The notes under the pieces are model-generated. The model made no database searches and had not been told where the DNA came from. It saw nothing but the letters and a program-made list of their open reading frames with translations. The translations under genes and the position numbers were made by a program. 64,000 bases of DNA from an uncultured Christensenella sp. (GTDB lineage: Bacteria; Bacillota; Clostridia; Christensenellales; UBA3700). The stretch is from assembly GCA_949284695.1 (NCBI GenBank), contig CASDWJ010000029.1, forward strand, positions 118,073 to 182,072, read 5' to 3'. Shown piece after piece: positions 26,701-36,682 of this stretch (its first letter is position 1; the number at the start of each line of letters is the position of its first letter).

Positions 26701-29700
26701 CAAGCATACCGCCCTTGATCTCGTAGTTGACCGAAAGTGCGGGATTGTCGCCGCAATTGACCTCGGGTTCGACTCTGTAATTACCCGCGTCTCTGACGCC
26801 CTTGGTGCCCACGGAATAGTCGCCTTCTTCAGTCTCGCAGATATATTCTACGTTTCCTGTGAGGCTGTACTTGCCTTTATCTCCCTCGACGAGCTGACTG
26901 TCGAGATCTCCTCCCTCGAGAGACAGCGTGAAGGTCTGACCGTTGTATTCGGCCCGGTATTCTCCGCTATCCTCGTCGTAGTTGAGACCTTCGTCCGAGA
27001 ACTGCCACGTCATAGTCGCTTTCTTTATAGTGAAAGCAAGCTCTGTCGTGCCGACGTCGCCGGTCATATCGTAGTTGGGGTTCTGATATATATCAAAGCC
27101 TTCCGTCTGAGTGACGACCGCGATATAATCGCCGGCATTGGTGACCATGGATACGGGTTCTGCACCTTCCTGCGCCACCCACTTGCCGCCCGCGCTGTCA
27201 AAAGTAGCGGGATAGATATTGACCTGGAAACTCATGAATGCAAGGTCGAACGCACCGATACCGCTCTGCGTAAAGCGGAAGCCGTGAGCCTTGCCGTCGT
27301 AAACGTAGGTATTGTCGGGCGCAAGCTCGAAGTTGTTGGGTTTGATATCGAACTGTACGGCAACGGGCGTGATCTCGATTTTTATCTTCTGCACGCACTG
27401 TACGTAGTTGTTGTTGACGCTCGATTTGATGAGGCAGTCATAGACGCCCGCATCGTAAATTTCGTCGGGGCTGTAACCGTCCTCGCTATCGTCGCCTTCT
27501 ACATATTTTCTGAAATACGCGCTGAAGTTGCTCTTATAATTGAGCGTCTCGTCCACGCTGACGATGCTGATCGGATTTTCTTTGAGTTCGTTGAGCGCGG
27601 AAGCGGTAATTCCTATACTGTCGTACGTGAAAGAATATTCGTTAAGACCGACGAATTTGAGAGCGGCAGGGTTGATAGTGAACTCTTTCTCGAGTTCTCC
27701 CGTAAGTTCGTAATTCGCTCTGCCCGCCATCGTAAGGCTGACGACCATCGTATAGGTGCCCGCGTCTATGTTGGACACGCCGGTTGTCTGATCTTTGTTG
27801 TACGATATCGAGACGACCGCGCTCTGATCCACGCCGCTGATCTGATTGGCTATGTTGACTGTCGGGGACTGATTGGTCGCGTTGTACGTAAACTCCGTAT
27901 CTCCCGTGATCGTCGACGTCAGCGTTCTCTTGGTGATCGCGAAATCGTGATACTCAACCGCGTCGGAAAGGGCGTAGTTGCTGTTGGAAAGAGAGACGAT
28001 CCTGACCCTGTAATTGCCGACGTTCCTGACTTCGCTCGTCTCGTTTTCGACGTCGCCGTTGACCGTGTAATATTTCAGATTGGCGGTCACGGTATCGCCG
28101 CCGATGATCTCTCCGTTGAAATTCACGTCATACGTTTTAATCGTGTTGTCGTATATCAGATCTGCCGCAGATTTTGCTATCACGGAGGGGGTGATGCTCA
28201 GCGGAATGATGCTGTATACGTAATATCTCATGGATATCGGCGCCGCACCTTGCGAAGGCAGTACGTTTTCTGCCTTGTATGCCACATAATTCTTGCCGTT
28301 GACCGTAGCGTAATAAGCATACGTGTCGTTGGTCTCGTTCGTTCTGAAACTCAGATACCAGTTGTTGACGTTCTTGGTCTGATCGTCTCCGATCGCGATA
28401 TAAGAACCGCTTCCGTTGATCTGCGCCGCCCACTGAGAATCGTCGTATGACGTGGCTACCGCCCCGCCTAAAAACGCGTCGTTGAGATAAAACTGCACTC
28501 CCGGAGCGACGACCGTAGTACCGTCGTACTCCCTCTCGGATACGGAGTAAGTCCTCACGCCTACAGAACCTGCAACGCTGTCCGTACTGCTCCAGCCGTC
28601 CTGACCTTCTATCTTATAGAACGCCGCCTGACCGGTAACGAACGAATACGTATGGTTTACCGTTGACGTGTTGGAGATAGACACGACCTCCCTTCTCGTC
28701 GCGGTCTCGTAAGAGGTAGCGCTCGCCTGATTCCATCTCGTGAAAGTATTGACGGTCGTGCCTTGCGATTCGATTACGTTCTGCGTATAAGACCAGAGTA
28801 TCGACCTGTTGTCCGTCTCGTCGGTAACGTCGTAGATGAGGTTGAGACTATTGCCGTCGTCGCTGAACTGAATGTCGACGTTGCGGTCAGCCGCATTGAC
28901 TGTCAGCCAGTTGGTGCCGTCCTCGACGACTTGAATATAGGAGAACGCCTTGTCGGTTACGTTGCCGTAAGCGACCATGCGGTATGTGGGTTTGCTTTCG
29001 TTGTATATAAAGTAGTTACCGCTGATATTGGTAGCGACGCCGTTGTTGATATAAGAACCGCTGATACCGACCAGGGAGCCTGTTTCATTTATCGTAGTTG
29101 TATAGTCGTAAGAGCCGTGCACGTTACCTTTCATGATAACGTTACCCTGCCAGTTGCTGACTATGTTTTTGATATAAGCGTTGCCGAGACCTGCAACCAT
29201 GAACTCTTCGGCAGAGTTGTTGCCGTCGGCTACGCACCCTACGAGACCGCCCGCGAGACCCATCTTCGCGCTGTTGGTGGTTTCGTAATACGCAGTGCCG
29301 ACATCGCCGTTGATCGTACCGCCGCCGGTAATGTAAATGTCGCTGACGAGGCAGTCGTTCTGCAATATGCCGATCGCTCCTGCCGAGACGGCTCTCGGAG
29401 TACCGGTATTGTTGCCCGCCTGATCGTTACCGACGCTGTAAGTATATATGCTCATGCTGTTGCTGAGTTCTACCGTACTGTCGGTAAAAGAGCTGTTGTA
29501 GGCATATCCGGCAAGAGTACCGAAAGCTACGGTAGCGTGATAAGGACGGCTCTGGTTGCCGACTCTCGCGCCTCCGTTGACTTTCTTGCTCGCGCTGAAA
29601 GTGCCGCCGTTGTAAATGCGGCAATTGGTAACCGTAGTGCCCTGCCCCGCGTCGTTTACGCTCATAACGCCGAACACGCCGCCGTAAAGATAGGACGCAG

Positions 29701-30370
29701 CGTCGGTTGACTCTTTTCTCGAGAAAGACGCGGTATATTCAAAGTTGATATTGCTTATCGTCGCGCCGAGAGCGTAGTCTGCAAAACCGCCGCTGACCTT
29801 TATGTATACAGGCTCGTCATCGTACGTTATAAGACCGAACCTTACTTCTCTCGGGGTAAACTGGAACATCGTACCCGTGCCGTAACCGCTGTCACCGTTG
29901 GGCAGATTGAGCACTTCCTGCGCGGTATTGCCGCCGCTGCCGAGCTGAGTGATATCGTCGAGATGATTGATGACGACCGTCGCACCGCAACCGTCGATCA
30001 CCGTACTGTCGAGATAAGCCGCGCTCTTAGCGGTATAGGTGATCTTATCGCCGTTATCGTCGTACGGCTTGAGCCTGTACTTTGCGTTTCCGACCGGCAC
30101 GCCTCCGCCAAGATAATTTTCAAACTGAGCCTGATTGGTTATCTCGATATAATCGGTGAGGCTGTTGTAATGCTCCATAGCCTCACTCTGAGACATCTCG
30201 TTGTAGATGCCAGAGATCATTCCTTCCGATTGCTCTGCCGTAACGGCGAAAGCGTTGTCCTTCTCGTTGTTTGTCATCGCCTGACCGAATATCAGGGCGC
30301 AGAACACTACGACGAGGACTATCGCCGCAAGCACGACGGAAGAAATCAGTTTCTTCTTTGCCTTTTCCAT
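23756..30370 (-). CDS. Giant cell-surface protein with MBG/Ig-like repeats (2204 aa)
   Basis: A signal or anchor helix (about 8-31) leads into a beta-helix-like region (about 40-450) with repeated N/G/T-rich strands such as SNINFEYT and VTNCRIYNGG. Many tandem MBG/YDG-like beta domains (about 680-1980) follow, recognisable by recurring YDG, NAGxYTVTV, NYxxS and ITKxxxT blocks. Fibronectin-like modules come next, then a helical stretch and a C-terminal membrane helix with the basic tail KKKFVF. No LPxTG motif is present, so anchoring is by the C-terminal helix. The start at 30370 is fixed by CGGAGGGAAA. The role is probably extracellular adhesion or scaffolding. It lies downstream of two other giant proteins, with hairpins in the 74-nt gap. 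Confidence 0.8.
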   Translation of the reverse strand: MEKAKKKLISSVVLAAIVLVVVFCALIFGQAMTNNEKDNAFAVTAEQSEGMISGIYNEMSQSEAMEHYNSLTDYIEITNQAQFENYLGGGVPVGNAKYRLKPYDDNGDKITYTAKSAAYLDSTVIDGCGATVVINHLDDITQLGSGGNTAQEVLNLPNGDSGYGTGTMFQFTPREVRFGLITYDDEPVYIKVSGGFADYALGATISNINFEYTASFSRKESTDAASYLYGGVFGVMSVNDAGQGTTVTNCRIYNGGTFSASKKVNGGARVGNQSRPYHATVAFGTLAGYAYNSSFTDSTVELSNSMSIYTYSVGNDQAGNNTGTPRAVSAGAIGILQNDCLVSDIYITGGGTINGDVGTAYYETTNSAKMGLAGGLVGCVADGNNSAEEFMVAGLGNAYIKNIVSNWQGNVIMKGNVHGSYDYTTTINETGSLVGISGSYINNGVATNISGNYFIYNESKPTYRMVAYGNVTDKAFSYIQVVEDGTNWLTVNAADRNVDIQFSDDGNSLNLIYDVTDETDNRSILWSYTQNVIESQGTTVNTFTRWNQASATSYETATRREVVSISNTSTVNHTYSFVTGQAAFYKIEGQDGWSSTDSVAGSVGVRTYSVSEREYDGTTVVAPGVQFYLNDAFLGGAVATSYDDSQWAAQINGSGSYIAIGDDQTKNVNNWYLSFRTNETNDTYAYYATVNGKNYVAYKAENVLPSQGAAPISMRYYVYSIIPLSITPSVIAKSAADLIYDNTIKTYDVNFNGEIIGGDTVTANLKYYTVNGDVENETSEVRNVGNYRVRIVSLSNSNYALSDAVEYHDFAITKRTLTSTITGDTEFTYNATNQSPTVNIANQISGVDQSAVVSISYNKDQTTGVSNIDAGTYTMVVSLTMAGRANYELTGELEKEFTINPAALKFVGLNEYSFTYDSIGITASALNELKENPISIVSVDETLNYKSNFSAYFRKYVEGDDSEDGYSPDEIYDAGVYDCLIKSSVNNNYVQCVQKIKIEITPVAVQFDIKPNNFELAPDNTYVYDGKAHGFRFTQSGIGAFDLAFMSFQVNIYPATFDSAGGKWVAQEGAEPVSMVTNAGDYIAVVTQTEGFDIYQNPNYDMTGDVGTTELAFTIKKATMTWQFSDEGLNYDEDSGEYRAEYNGQTFTLSLEGGDLDSQLVEGDKGKYSLTGNVEYICETEEGDYSVGTKGVRDAGNYRVEPEVNCGDNPALSVNYEIKGGMLAITQRTVTIIVNDISVPYGTHFDEITEEDFSNMWSYAPGSNEFLPEDGNMLTFYLIDIPMDESPVRGTYPYEFRPSLVNPNANNYQIYNVYEAGDNADCTITGLELELEVVVTDKDGVEVVTPIADGKTYATSALYNGGTYTVSLRATNLDPENPGIAWVTDSFTFVNNADGKAVKFSLTEEANAIYYIHEDLSESGQADGEFTVTFSVDKRKVEITPVDSTLEYGTDNGTIGANGVIVTTGEGFDGFVDGEQDWFTYSYSTDLGANVGSTAAINVTAVVKTEHQGAENNYEFSYKTGTVTRVAKVLNVTLNNRQKTYGSDPLTVGTGDYSVEGLVGGDTIVLEYVLYKDGEQVVDAVNLPVGTYALGAILTNTQNYVLDIAEGATYDVDPKEVSVTFTSVETEYDTKEHPITVTVDGYIDGDEDEALTVQYFLNSELIDGVPVGIGVYTVAAGEFASGNYTVGSVNGSDATVTITNVSVNVTVANAVSAYGTGIIVPAGSVYFTSDSELFDADDLQPYYVLVGGGNVAEMAVGNYADSVTLEFAGAAAGNYNITVTNAASLEVTVADLGEVAYLVEESSVYDESVKTVNVGGVVESEVSISISKNGSPVADIVDAGEYTVTVTPVSGNYAGSATLTYTVGKAAFDGTISVTSSVYDGNAVTLSVDAKYGDVIFGYELNGNPVSEIKNAGVYTVTMTAGENSNYQGSVQVTYTVEKATAPNPNSSNVTITSLWNGFSVAANNAMLDAVIILKDGSWDGATDSITGLLPETEYEVAIRFNANENYYESGIYFTKVTTDKKQAAVISEDDVTFSAYHNKIVLEVKDDREFVYSLDGGKTWKSGEITGLVAGKTYDISVKLTESEAYGESNVLTLRIATGADPAEFNKLFGAMGNTVTAADLDNYDKMMEAYEALGSGDKANVDETKLNSLRSSYDALIAEVNGDVIAAQNVARKAAGKGAAAAAASVLAVVVAAIVAKKKFVF

Positions 30371-30385
30371 ACATTTCCCTCCGTA

Positions 30386-30433
30386 AACCGTCCGCTGACG
30401 GTTACCTTTCTCCGCGGCGGCAAAGCCGCGGAG
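30386..30433 (-). other. Two intercistronic hairpins
   Basis: AACCGTC/GACGGTT (30386-30392 with 30397-30403) and CTCCGCGGC/GCCGCGGAG (30410-30418 with 30425-30433) are perfect stems in the gap between the two anchored giant genes. No T run follows, so processing or mRNA stabilisation is more likely than termination. Confidence 0.55.
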
Positions 30434-30444
30434 TATCACTTACC

Positions 30445-33400
30445 TTAAATTATGTTGTAGCGGTTGTTCTTTTTCTTTGATTTCCTGACCGCCGCTATTA
30501 TTACTCCCGCAACGGCTGCGATGATCGCTACCGCGCAAACCGCTACCACCACTATGACGACGATGTCGGGGCTGTCCTTGGGTTGCGTCACGTTGCCTAT
30601 CGAAGCGCCGCACAGATCGCACTTGCCGTCTCCGTTCTCGTCGACGTGAGGACAATTCTCGTCAACGTACATCGACTGACCGCACTTATCGCAGATCCCG
30701 TCGCCGTTCTTATCTTCGTGATCGCACACTCTGTTGCCCGTACCTTGCGCAAGCGTGAGATTGTAGCTCTTTACTTCGCTGAGATCGTAGTTGTCTGAGC
30801 TGAACGTCACGGTATATTCGCCTGCCGGCAGACTGCCGTATGCGTCGGGCGTAACGATGACTCCCTCGGAATTTGTGAAGACAAGTTCCGCCTGCTCCGT
30901 CTTGCCGCCCACGCCCTCGAAAGTCGCTTCGAGTCTCATCAGGTCGGTGTCCGAAGTCAGTCCTTCATTGTTGACGATATCTTCTATCACAGAGACGTCA
31001 ACGGAAGTGACCTTGGGCGCCGTGATCGTAAGAGTGACCTCGTAGGTCTTGCTCTCGTAATTGGGGATAACGACCTGTATCTCACCGTCGTACACGCCGA
31101 CGTTGGTCGCCTTCAACTCTCCGTACACGGTTATCTGGCTGAATTTGTCCTTGTTGAGCGTATAAGCTACAGACTGCTCCTCTCCGTTATAGACGACCTC
31201 TACGTCGCGTCCGTTGTCGAACGTGATCGGGTTGTCCTTATCGGGATAAGGCGCGGTGGTGATTATCACGTACGCGCTGGCCTCGTAAGTCACGTAGTTG
31301 GGGCAGGATATCCTGAGCCTGACCTCGTTCCTGCCGACGTTGGTATACTCGGGCGCTGTCTTGTAATACAGGAGACCTCTGCCGTATTCTATGACTACGT
31401 CTTCTTCTCCGACGAGGTTACTGCCCGTGATGTCCGCTTCGAGTTTGTATTTGTTGCCGTCGTACACGTGCGAGATACCGATCACGGTTTCGCCGCTGAT
31501 AGCTCCTCCGAACACGACGCCGGTGATCGTCGCCGCCTCGATCGTCATTGTCAGGTCGAGCGTTATAGGATTGTAATTGGCGTCTCCGTCGTAAACGAGC
31601 CTGTAAGAATACTGTCCTACGTCGAGATATTTGCCGTTGTTGGAGGACGCGTCAAAGTCTACGTACGACTCGCTGTTCTCGTCCCAATACTGAGGTCTGA
31701 CGCTTGCGCTGAGATCTTTCTTGGTGCTTGCCGACTGAACTTTTGCATCGGACCAGTCTATCCACTGCAACATCTTGTTGTAAGTCTTGGTCTGCGCCGT
31801 AACTCCCGATATCACGGTATCCGCCTTGGAGACGGTAAACGATATATACTGCTCGTTGCTTCCCTGAGTGCCGCTTTCTGCTCTCGTATACTCTTTTCTG
31901 GCGAACTTGGTGAGTTCTTCTACCTGTGCGTTCTCCGCTCTTGTGGGATCGAACACAACGGTGACGTAGTATTCGCCGACTTCTGTCACGTGATCGACGG
32001 GGGTGCCGTCGGCATTTGTCAGAACTTTCAGAGATCCCGTTCCGAGCTTTTCGTAATACGTAACGGTGAACACGACGTTGTTCCTTATCTCGTCAGCATA
32101 TTTCTCGTCGAGATCGGGGATATACTTGACTGCTCCTCCGTCGTTGTACTGCACAGTCTTATCGGGCACTCTGACGTCAAGATAGGTCGCAAGTATCGAG
32201 AAGGTCTGCTGATATTGTCCGTCCTCTACCAGAGTGTAGTTGAGATCGGTGATCCTGGCTACCGCCGTATACGTGCCTATATCCTTGATGGACGTGAGAG
32301 TGATATCCGAGCCGTTTGCGTTCTTCCAGGTGACCGCGGCATATACGACGTTGCCGTCAACGTCGGTATATTCTGCCGTAACGACGTGCTCCGCCGCGTC
32401 ATAAGGAATATTGAACGAGTATTGCTTTGCGCCGTCAAGCGCAAACGTGAGTCTGACTTCTCTTGCAGATACGGTTATCGGAATGCTTCCGCTTATCGAC
32501 ACGGTGTAATTGGCTCCCGCATTGCCGATGTAGCTGTCGCCCGACTTCACGAGCTCTGCAAAGTCATCCATAACGTAGGCGGGGCTGTCGATCTTGATCG
32601 CGTCAACGTATGCGCTGTAAACGCCGCCCACGTTCATATAAGTTTCTCCGCTCTTGCCCGAGCTCTTGAATCTGAACGACATCGTACCGCCGGACTCGTC
32701 GTTTTTGATCGTCGCGACCATGCCGTCGAACACGTTGCCGTACGTCCAGCTGAAGGTGACTTCACCGCTTGCTCCGACGTTATACGACCCGTTGCTCATG
32801 ACGATGTCCTGACCTTCGCTGAATATCTGAGAAATATCGAATGCCATGTTGAGCCTGTTGATCGTCGTCGGTATCGCAAGCGTCTTCTGCTCGTCCTCCG
32901 CGAAAGTACCGTCGTAACTTACCGCGATACTCATCTCTATCGGGCTGACGTCGCTGGTAGTCACCGACAGATTGATATAACATTCTCCGGAATCCGTCTG
33001 CGTATATTCTGTTACGAATCTGAGCCACGACGTTCTGAAGTTGTTCTCCTCTGTGTTGGCGTAGAACCAACCTGACCAGAACTGCCCTTTCTCGGGTTTT
33101 ACGTCGTCGGATATCGTATAAGAGAACGTGATGTCGTCATAATAATTCACGCCGTCGGGGCTGTACTTGCCCGCGCCGTTGGTGCCGTCGTATGTCTTGC
33201 TGAAGAACTCGGAGAGCGAAACGCCGTCGATACCGCTGACAAGCTCTGCGAGATTGTAGCTCTCGCCCGTGCTCGCCTTGGAAACAGTAACGTACTGTGC
33301 GTTGATCGTTATGTTTGCGCCGTTGAGGTCTACCGTGAATTTGCTGTACGGGTGGCTGGATACCAGTCGTATGACTACGGGGTCAGCCACGTCATAACCT

Positions 33401-36400
33401 TCGACGTCGGATGCAAACTTGACGAATACCGCCGCGTTTTCCATTCCTTCGGGTATCAGCATGCTTGCTCCTGTCCCCGAAACGACCGTGGAGTCGAACT
33501 CGTATCTGGTCCACTGCACGCCGTCGGGAGGGGTCTCGACGTCATCGGCGAGCGTGGTATTGTTGTCGATATAATACCATACGCTGAGTCCCGCTCCTCC
33601 GAAATAAGGAAGAAAATCCAGTCCGAGTTTGCTGAACGATCTGCCGGAACCTTTTCTGAAACTGTAGGTTACGGAAAACTCTTTGCCGCCAGTAACCGTT
33701 CCGAACGTAATGGGCGTCGTATCTATATTAACAAACTCTCCGCCGTTGAGCGAATGCGTAGCGGAATTGCCCAGCGCGTCGCTGACCGATATCTGGACCG
33801 TGCGCGCGCCCGCTAAGAGCATGAAGATCTCCGCATTGCCGTTGCCGTCTGCAACCGTCACGTAGTTGTCCTCGTTCATGTTGCCGTAGCTTCCGCCGAC
33901 GACCGCTTCCATAACGCCAACCGTGTCAGCGCTTATGCCGCTGCGGTTTTCGTCGCTGACTTCGGCGACGACGATCATCTCCTCGTTATACCATCTGCCC
34001 GACAATACTTCTGCATTATCGAGAGCGGTATAATTTTCCGGATTCTGCGCGATAAGCTGCTGGATTTCGTCGATCCCCGCCCCGTTGAACTGATCTGCGG
34101 GATAATATTTCTCGGATGAGAGCACGGGGGTCGCGTTGTCTATTCTTATCGTTGCCGTTTTATTCTGAGTTGCCGCTTTTGTCGTATCTGCGACCTCGAC
34201 GTATGTGACGCCGTCAGGTTTGAGCACGTATGCCTTGACGTTGTAGATCGTCCTGCCGTTTCTCGGGGTCGTCGTCGTCTCGGTGATACTGAAGTTGTTG
34301 GTGCCCGTCAGATTGAGAGGAATGATCTCTGTCGTCGCTCCGCCCTGATAGGAGTAAGCGTCGATGATCGTCGTATTCCAGTTGGTGGAATTGTTGGCAG
34401 AGAACGTGACGGGGATCGTCGCGCTCTTGGTCCAGCCCGACACCGTATAATCCAGCGACAACGTCGCGTTGGTGATTATTACGGTAGAATTGATGCCCTT
34501 GTTGACCGCGAGCGTTCTCTGCGTCGCGTCGTAATACGCATATCCGTCATTCTCCTCGCCGTCGATGATAGCGCAAGGCTGGATGTAATAAGTATCGGGA
34601 TATACCGTCTCGCTCTGTGCGATAGAGCCAACCTTCGCGCCCGAATACTTCCAGGTGTAACAGCTGTCGGACGGAGTGACTACTCCTCCCACTCCGGTAA
34701 GTTCGAGAGTGGGCATCATATCCGAAATCGTCTGACCGTTGTATTGTCTTGTCGTGCTGATCGCTCTCTTTATCGAGTAATCGTACGTCGCGCCGAATTT
34801 GACGACGTATGTGCCCTTCGCCATGGTCGAAGCGTAATATTGCACGAAAGATCCCATCTTATCCGTCGGTTTGTTGACGTTGCTGGTTATCTCCGTTTCC
34901 GGATTTATGCCCGAGCCTATCGCATAGATATCCGTACCCCATATCATACAACCCTGGAAAGAGCTGTCGTACGTGGGACGGTACCCGTTGGGATAAGCCG
35001 ATCTTGTAACGGATTCGAGCTGTATCTCCCTGTTCTCCATAAAGCCTTTTGCCTTCGCCTGCACGCGCAGGTAGTTGCCCTCGAAGTTTATGCTGACCTC
35101 GCTGTCACCCGTCGACGTATACAGAGCGTGATCCCAGCCGTATACTTCTATCCAGTTGGAGTTCATCTTGGCAGGGCTGAGAGAAGCCGATTCAAGCGAA
35201 TGGCCGATATCGAGAGTGTCGTTGCCCGTCTCCTCCTTGTAGTTGAACGTGAAGATGATAAGGTCCTGTTTGTCGCTTCCCTGATCTGCGGTCAGCAGAT
35301 AGTCGAAAGGCATTCCTCTCGTTGCTCGCGCCGCGCCTGTAAACGTCGTGACTACGTCTACGTAGCTGGTCTTACCGTAGGAATCTCTGCGGTAACCCGT
35401 CCAGTTGGAAATGATACCCTTGACCTGGTTGGCGCCCATTGCGGTCGGCTCAACATAATATACGTTGTCCAGTTCTACGAATTTCAGCTTGCCTGAAGTT
35501 ACGCCGCCCGCGTATGCGAGAGACCAGGCGTAATTCTGGCTTGCGAGAGTTTTGGTATCTCCTCTCTGCGCCCAGGCATTGATATCCGCGTTGCCGTCGA
35601 GGTAGCAATAGGTTATCTGAGCGTTGTCACCCTTGATCCAGCCCGCGATACCGCCTGCGAACGCCGCGGTAAATTCACCGCCGAGTCCGCTTGTCGTCGA
35701 ACCGTCCGCCTGCGCCCATATCTGACCGCCGACGTACATATAGCAGTTGTTGATGATGCCGAAGCCCATATTCACACCCGCTATACCGCCAACCGCCGCA
35801 CAGTTTCTGTAAGCGTGCGTGGGACCGTAAGTGCCGCCGCCTCTCGTATCGCTCGCCTTGGTATTGCCGTTGAATATCGCCTGCTGATTGACGTATACGT
35901 TGTCTATCGTGCCGATATTTACGCCCGTTACGATACCGTAGCCGTACGGTGCGTCGGGTTGTTCTGCCGAGTCGAGGGAGTTGGTGTCCTCGATCTTGCC
36001 TTCACTGTTTACGGTGCCGCCGTCTCTCATAGCGCCGTCAGCGATAGAATAGTTGACCGTCATATTGGCGATCGTGCCCGCGTTGACGCCGACGACGAGG
36101 CCTACGCCTCTCACGCCGTCGCCGTTGTCCGAGGGAAAGTTGTTGCTTGAACTGCCGATATCGCTCTGGGTGACTTTGTAATAGGCGGAATTGTCACCCT
36201 TTATTCCTTTCGTCGAAGAATTGAGCGTCGCGCTGAACACGATATTGAGGTCGTATCCGTTGCCGTCAAGTATACCGACGAATTTCTGCGAGCCGACGTC
36301 TGCCGTCATACTGCTCTGAGCCCAGTCGATGTCGTTGCCGAATACGATTATCTTGTTCGTGCCCGCGTCCGCCTTTGCGCCGGAAGCCGTCTCGAGCTGC

Positions 36401-36681
36401 TGTCTGAGTTCGTTGGCGTTGTATACCCATACGACAGAGTAGTCGCTGCCCACGCCGAACCTGTATCTGACGTCGCTCTCCTGACCTTCTTTGAGATGTT
36501 CGATCTCGCCGACGCCGTGATCGCCTATGACCGCGTCTCTTGCATTGGTATTTATCTCGTATGCCTGTACGGTATTGCCGTCGTTGCTGAACAGCACCGC
36601 AAACAACGTGGTTGCCACGAGAATCACGAGCATTGCAAGTATGACCGTAACGGTAAGTTTATTGTTTTTGAGTTTTCCCAT
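30445..36681 (-). CDS. Giant membrane-anchored surface protein with paired Cys/His/Asp motifs near the anchor (2078 aa)
   Basis: The N-terminal helix (about 9-31) is a signal or anchor. Residues of about 60-430 form a G/N-rich beta-helix-like region (for example GILDGNGYDLNI, GVNAGTIANMTV, GLUG-like). A long beta-sandwich region with Ig/MBG-like modules follows (about 700-1960; YDG and NVGxYxYRxVYDGDANYxP blocks). At 1986-2001 and 2010-2025 the motif C-x-H-x-D-x-N-G-D-G-x-C-D-x-C-G occurs twice, combining an EF-hand-like DxNGDG loop with a zinc-ribbon-like Cys pair. A membrane helix (about 2040-2065) and the basic tail RKSKKKNNRYNII end the protein. The ribosome site CGGAGGG lies inside the end of the upstream gene, one base after whose stop this ATG begins. 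Confidence 0.8.
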   Translation of the reverse strand: MGKLKNNKLTVTVILAMLVILVATTLFAVLFSNDGNTVQAYEINTNARDAVIGDHGVGEIEHLKEGQESDVRYRFGVGSDYSVVWVYNANELRQQLETASGAKADAGTNKIIVFGNDIDWAQSSMTADVGSQKFVGILDGNGYDLNIVFSATLNSSTKGIKGDNSAYYKVTQSDIGSSSNNFPSDNGDGVRGVGLVVGVNAGTIANMTVNYSIADGAMRDGGTVNSEGKIEDTNSLDSAEQPDAPYGYGIVTGVNIGTIDNVYVNQQAIFNGNTKASDTRGGGTYGPTHAYRNCAAVGGIAGVNMGFGIINNCYMYVGGQIWAQADGSTTSGLGGEFTAAFAGGIAGWIKGDNAQITYCYLDGNADINAWAQRGDTKTLASQNYAWSLAYAGGVTSGKLKFVELDNVYYVEPTAMGANQVKGIISNWTGYRRDSYGKTSYVDVVTTFTGAARATRGMPFDYLLTADQGSDKQDLIIFTFNYKEETGNDTLDIGHSLESASLSPAKMNSNWIEVYGWDHALYTSTGDSEVSINFEGNYLRVQAKAKGFMENREIQLESVTRSAYPNGYRPTYDSSFQGCMIWGTDIYAIGSGINPETEITSNVNKPTDKMGSFVQYYASTMAKGTYVVKFGATYDYSIKRAISTTRQYNGQTISDMMPTLELTGVGGVVTPSDSCYTWKYSGAKVGSIAQSETVYPDTYYIQPCAIIDGEENDGYAYYDATQRTLAVNKGINSTVIITNATLSLDYTVSGWTKSATIPVTFSANNSTNWNTTIIDAYSYQGGATTEIIPLNLTGTNNFSITETTTTPRNGRTIYNVKAYVLKPDGVTYVEVADTTKAATQNKTATIRIDNATPVLSSEKYYPADQFNGAGIDEIQQLIAQNPENYTALDNAEVLSGRWYNEEMIVVAEVSDENRSGISADTVGVMEAVVGGSYGNMNEDNYVTVADGNGNAEIFMLLAGARTVQISVSDALGNSATHSLNGGEFVNIDTTPITFGTVTGGKEFSVTYSFRKGSGRSFSKLGLDFLPYFGGAGLSVWYYIDNNTTLADDVETPPDGVQWTRYEFDSTVVSGTGASMLIPEGMENAAVFVKFASDVEGYDVADPVVIRLVSSHPYSKFTVDLNGANITINAQYVTVSKASTGESYNLAELVSGIDGVSLSEFFSKTYDGTNGAGKYSPDGVNYYDDITFSYTISDDVKPEKGQFWSGWFYANTEENNFRTSWLRFVTEYTQTDSGECYINLSVTTSDVSPIEMSIAVSYDGTFAEDEQKTLAIPTTINRLNMAFDISQIFSEGQDIVMSNGSYNVGASGEVTFSWTYGNVFDGMVATIKNDESGGTMSFRFKSSGKSGETYMNVGGVYSAYVDAIKIDSPAYVMDDFAELVKSGDSYIGNAGANYTVSISGSIPITVSAREVRLTFALDGAKQYSFNIPYDAAEHVVTAEYTDVDGNVVYAAVTWKNANGSDITLTSIKDIGTYTAVARITDLNYTLVEDGQYQQTFSILATYLDVRVPDKTVQYNDGGAVKYIPDLDEKYADEIRNNVVFTVTYYEKLGTGSLKVLTNADGTPVDHVTEVGEYYVTVVFDPTRAENAQVEELTKFARKEYTRAESGTQGSNEQYISFTVSKADTVISGVTAQTKTYNKMLQWIDWSDAKVQSASTKKDLSASVRPQYWDENSESYVDFDASSNNGKYLDVGQYSYRLVYDGDANYNPITLDLTMTIEAATITGVVFGGAISGETVIGISHVYDGNKYKLEADITGSNLVGEEDVVIEYGRGLLYYKTAPEYTNVGRNEVRLRISCPNYVTYEASAYVIITTAPYPDKDNPITFDNGRDVEVVYNGEEQSVAYTLNKDKFSQITVYGELKATNVGVYDGEIQVVIPNYESKTYEVTLTITAPKVTSVDVSVIEDIVNNEGLTSDTDLMRLEATFEGVGGKTEQAELVFTNSEGVIVTPDAYGSLPAGEYTVTFSSDNYDLSEVKSYNLTLAQGTGNRVCDHEDKNGDGICDKCGQSMYVDENCPHVDENGDGKCDLCGASIGNVTQPKDSPDIVVIVVVAVCAVAIIAAVAGVIIAAVRKSKKKNNRYNII

Positions 36682-36682
36682 G

